IMG/VR virus record: IMGVR_UViG_3300035698_002219
Span: 1 to 25,040 of that record
Direction: 5' to 3' (one strand)
From: a virus
DNA length: 25,040 bases
Shown here in pieces: positions 23,365 to 25,040 of the stretch; position 1 is the stretch's first letter; every line of letters begins with the position of its first letter. Both the position numbers and the translations under genes were made by a program. The notes beneath the pieces were generated by a model. That model saw nothing but the letters and a program-made list of their open reading frames with translations. It searched no databases and was not told where the DNA came from.

Positions 23365-23695
23365 TTTTCCCTTAATCTTGCGTGTTCCTTAGCATGACAC
23401 TTAACGCAAAGCGTGATGCCATTGTCTATATCGAAAAAAGGTTCCCACTTGTATGCTAACCGCAACAAAGTATCTGTGTCTTCTACCGGAGAAAACTGAT
23501 CATATTTATTCAAAAACTCTTCTCGTATCTCTACAAACCGTCTTTTATGATGAACATGTAGCTTTGTATTACCGCCACAATGTTGGCACGTGAATGAATC
23601 TCTGCATCTCTAGTAGAGCAGAACTTGGCTGTCTTCTCTCTCGCCTTATTAACTGAAAACACATCACCACACTCTTTACATACCATATCTATCAT
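23358..23695 (-). pseudogene. HNH endonuclease frameshifted by 2 bp, beside the terminase
   Basis: Two overlapping frames together encode one HNH enzyme. The first starts at ATG 23695 (ATGA overlap with the small terminase, AGGTGG upstream) and reads MIDMVCKECGDVFSVNKARE then KTAKFCSTR. The second continues CRDSFTCQHCGG, LHVHHKRRF, then DIDNGITLCVKCHAKEH, with the HNH residues HH, N and H, ending at 23358 inside the terminase start. Removing one CT from CTCT at 23608-23611 restores a continuous 111-residue protein and a C-x2-C-x16-C-x3-C zinc ribbon. As written, the first frame stops at 23531 and the second has no start codon. HNH proteins beside terminase genes can assist cos cleavage. It is either a real inactivation or a sequence error. 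Confidence 0.75.
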
Positions 23696-24135
23696 CCTAT
23701 TGCCACCTCATGCAGTTTACCATCTTTCTCTATCCTACCCATATTGGTTACTGTTCGTGTCTCGTTAATATCCTTTTTCTCTCGGTAGTTATGCTTGTTC
23801 TGTAAAACCATACCTTGAACGCTAGGACGCATCTGAGATTGGTCGTAAACTACTCTATTCTCTAGAGTTAGCTCAATAGCATTATGTAAGTTACAAATGC
23901 TTTTATTATCATAGTGTATATCATTAGTCCATTTAGATCGGATTTGTTGGCTTACTCCGTAGTTGGTGAGCATATATAATGATACTTCGGTTTTGAGTAG
24001 AACTTTCTCATTTTCGATTAACCAATTATATGTTTCTTCAAAAATGCTAACTATCTTTTCTGCTGGCCATTTCTCTCCGGCTTTATTACCCTTGAACCAT
24101 ACTTGATTATTAGGTGTAGATGCAGTTTTACTCAT
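23692..24135 (-). CDS. Terminase small subunit (probable)
   Basis: A 147-residue protein. It contains WPAEKIVSIFEETYNWLIEN, TEVSLYMLTNYGVSQQIRSK, then MRPSVQGMVLQNKHNYREKK. The 'G..LQNKH.Y..K' segment is a hallmark of small terminase subunits, where it follows the DNA-binding and oligomerisation helices. Small terminases recognise the packaging site and feed DNA to the large subunit encoded just downstream. No Shine-Dalgarno is visible. I chose ATG 24135; an in-frame TTG nine codons earlier (24162) also lacks one. A TATACT at 24142-24147 sits directly upstream, so the mRNA could start at or near the ATG. The stop overlaps the HNH start (ATGA). Confidence 0.78.
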   Translation of the reverse strand: MSKTASTPNNQVWFKGNKAGEKWPAEKIVSIFEETYNWLIENEKVLLKTEVSLYMLTNYGVSQQIRSKWTNDIHYDNKSICNLHNAIELTLENRVVYDQSQMRPSVQGMVLQNKHNYREKKDINETRTVTNMGRIEKDGKLHEVAIG

Positions 24136-24141
24136 ACATAA

Positions 24142-24169
24142 AGTATACTGCTTATGAGACAAGGTGCAA
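24142..24169 (-). promoter_or_regulatory. Possible promoter upstream of the terminase operon
   Basis: Reading leftward, TTGCAC (24169-24164) and TATACT (24147-24142) are 16 bases apart. The -10 matches five of six consensus bases but the -35 only three. Transcription would begin about seven bases on, at the ATG of the small terminase, giving a leaderless message. It lies in one of the few true gaps of the operon. A weak call. Confidence 0.28.
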
Positions 24170-24190
24170 GGTAAATATTCCCACTTTTAA

Positions 24191-24208
24191 CGCTTATCTC
24201 ATTAAGCG
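24191..24208 (-). terminator. Short hairpin at the end of the small membrane protein gene
   Basis: CGCTTA and TAAGCG (24191-24196 and 24203-24208) form a perfect six-base-pair stem around a six-base loop that includes part of the stop-codon region of the small membrane protein gene. The following bases (TTAAAAG in the minus sense) give no real U-tract, so termination would be weak. With the possible promoter just beyond, it may mark a transcription-unit border. Confidence 0.3.
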
Positions 24209-24357
24209 ACCCATCCCACGATGACTTTAAACAGACTCATTACACCCATAACGATTACGATACCGGATAACAATAACCATGATAAAGCTATCGCAAACGC
24301 TATGCCGTCATTGAACTCTGGCGATCTTGTTGCTAGACCTCTGTCATTTTTCTTCAT
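24202..24357 (-). CDS. Small single-TM membrane protein
   Basis: A 51-residue protein beginning MKKNDRGLATRSPEFNDG, followed by a long hydrophobic helix (about 19-48, AFAIALSWLLLSGIVIVMGV then MSLFKVIVGWVA) that ends at the C-terminus. GGGAGG is four to five bases upstream of the chosen ATG; the longer frame upstream lacks a Shine-Dalgarno. A hydrophilic N-terminus with one or two tightly spaced membrane helices could fit a small holin-type protein, but no endolysin is adjacent and the sequence gives no family. A generic inner-membrane phage protein is equally possible. Confidence 0.62.
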   Translation of the reverse strand: MKKNDRGLATRSPEFNDGIAFAIALSWLLLSGIVIVMGVMSLFKVIVGWVA

Positions 24358-24406
24358 GCCGCCTCCCTGTACATGACAATAAACAACATTACAAGATTGC
24401 GTTCCA

Positions 24407-24643
24407 TCATGCCCCCCATTGTTTGAATTTATCCTCATTTTTACACTTATCACATCGCCCCCGGTTGAGACATACCTTCTCACAAAGAGGATTGTTTATC
24501 GTTTCACCCGGATCAGGAGTAGCACATTTCTTCACACAATGTTTGACGTTCTCAAATACCCAGCGCCAGTCGATTTCTCCGGTTGGGAATTTTATACGAT
24601 CAAGCTCTTCAAGCGCTTTGTCTATGTCAATTTCATGCTTCAT
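24407..24643 (-). CDS. Small cysteine-rich protein, unknown
   Basis: A 78-residue protein. An acidic helix (MKHEIDIDKALEELDRIKFP) and a Trp-containing stretch (IDWRWVFENVKHC) lead to six cysteines: C36/C40, C54/C58 and C64/C67 (HCVKKC, LCEKVCLNRGRCDKC). The spacing C-x3-C, C-x3-C, C-x2-C suggests zinc or iron-sulphur binding or disulphides, but no named motif fits. The ATG lies 11 bases inside the end of the upstream secreted-protein gene, so it is probably coupled. Function unknown. Confidence 0.65.
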   Translation of the reverse strand: MKHEIDIDKALEELDRIKFPTGEIDWRWVFENVKHCVKKCATPDPGETINNPLCEKVCLNRGRCDKCKNEDKFKQWGA

Positions 24644-24869
24644 CTGGCTTCTTCTCATCTTTGTCCAACTCAAGTAAAAGATTATAAGCACCAACTTTCT
24701 GCTGTCCTAGTTGCGTTAGTTGCTGGATCTCTTTATGCTTCTCTCCGATTCTCAACTCTATTAACTTGATATCTTCTCTTAGCTTATCTTTTCGCTCATC
24801 GTGCGAAGCTTGGCTGACCCCCGCTATGAATATCCATACCACTACTATACATATAATTCTCTTCACCAT
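24633..24869 (-). CDS. Secreted coiled-coil protein with a possible dual start
   Basis: From ATG 24869 the product is 78 residues: a Sec-type signal (MVKRIICIVVVWIFIAGVSQ, likely cut after QA), then a charged coiled coil (HDERKDKLREDIKLIELRIG, KHKEIQQLTQLGQQKV) and an acidic end. AAAGGAGG is well placed before this ATG. A second in-frame ATG at 24935 also has a good AAGGAG and overlaps the upstream stop (ATGA). It would add 22 residues before the signal (100 in all). A periplasmic coiled coil resembles inner spanin subunits in general layout, but an uncleaved anchor would be expected there and no outer-spanin lipoprotein is seen. Function unknown. Confidence 0.65.
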   Translation of the reverse strand: MVKRIICIVVVWIFIAGVSQASHDERKDKLREDIKLIELRIGEKHKEIQQLTQLGQQKVGAYNLLLELDKDEKKPDEA

Positions 24870-24931
24870 CGTTCCTCCTTTTGTTATTCGGTTAAATTCG
24901 CCATACTGCAATATTTTAGTTTGAATATACT

Positions 24932-25040
24932 TCATTTTTTCTCCTTCCGCATATTGCGTATTTGTCCAAGAATAAACTTCTCATGCTCATCCATTAACTC
25001 TTGCAATTCTTTAACCGTCATTCCTTCTTCTAAAGGCTCA
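24932..25040 (-). CDS. C-terminal part of a small charged protein (runs off the window)
   Basis: The minus-strand frame enters from the right edge. It reads EPLEEGMTVKELQELMDEHE then KFILGQIRNMRKEKK, and stops at a TGA overlapping the ATG at 24935. It is helical and strongly charged. An internal ATG at 25021 could start a 29-residue peptide, but the frame is open to the edge, so a longer gene is more likely. Its end contains the Shine-Dalgarno for the longer form of the next gene. No family can be named. Confidence 0.5.
   Translation of the reverse strand, partial: EPLEEGMTVKELQELMDEHEKFILGQIRNMRKEKK

Noticed and set aside
24202-24357. Holin identity of the small membrane protein
   Set aside because: There is one membrane stretch, no neighbouring endolysin and no family signature, so I name it only a membrane protein.
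1-25040. CRISPR arrays, tRNA genes, integrase, toxin-antitoxin pairs, attachment sites
   Set aside because: I saw no regularly spaced repeats, cloverleaf sequence, recombinase motifs or convincing toxin pair in either strand.

Overview
The window is a piece of a tailed double-stranded DNA phage genome (or prophage) with a short, podovirus-type tail. The order is the classic one: terminase, portal, scaffold, major capsid protein, tail adaptor, tail nozzle, internal virion (ejection) proteins, tail fibre. All genes but one read on the minus strand, so the operon runs from right to left. Genes are packed with ATGA/TAATG overlaps or gaps of a few bases, and most have strong AGGAG-type ribosome binding sites. 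Base composition is moderately AT-rich. The host cannot be named. Sec signal peptides, an O-antigen ligase/polymerase-like protein and a perfect sigma-70 promoter suggest a Gram-negative bacterium, but that is inference.

Right end (about 25040-23358): small genes for secreted, membrane and cysteine-rich proteins, then the terminase small subunit and a frameshifted HNH endonuclease overlapping the start of the terminase large subunit. Packaging/portal block (23364-19487): terminase large subunit, a GNAT acetyltransferase, a one-TM protein, a tiny coupled ORF and a T7-type portal. Head block (19487-15433): two small related-looking proteins, a sigma-region-4-like HTH protein, a Bbp19-like protein, the scaffold, a small unknown protein, the major capsid protein and two tandem paralogous decoration-like proteins. 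Between head and tail lie two surface-directed genes that are not standard virion genes: a signal-peptide protein and a polytopic Wzy_C/WaaL-like membrane protein.

Tail and ejection block (13718-2083): a gp11-like adaptor carrying two CBM-like repeats, a 1120-residue gp12-like nozzle carrying a discoidin-like and a LamG-like insertion, then gp14-like, gp15-like and two very large internal proteins. The first of these two carries an ADP-ribosyltransferase domain of the polyvalent-protein type. Left end (2093-1): a broken small ORF, a coiled-coil protein, and a tail-fibre-like reading frame split by the only plus-strand gene, an HNH endonuclease with three zinc ribbons and its own perfect TTGACA-N17-TATAAT promoter.

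Taken together this is one late morphogenesis operon. Its least expected parts are sugar-related: lectin/CBM-like modules grafted onto conserved tail-tube proteins, next to a putative envelope-glycan ligase or polymerase. The other notable parts are the ejected ADP-ribosyltransferase and the two HNH genes at opposite ends of the window, one intact and one broken by a 2-bp change. No replication genes, integrase, tRNA, CRISPR array or recognisable endolysin is present.
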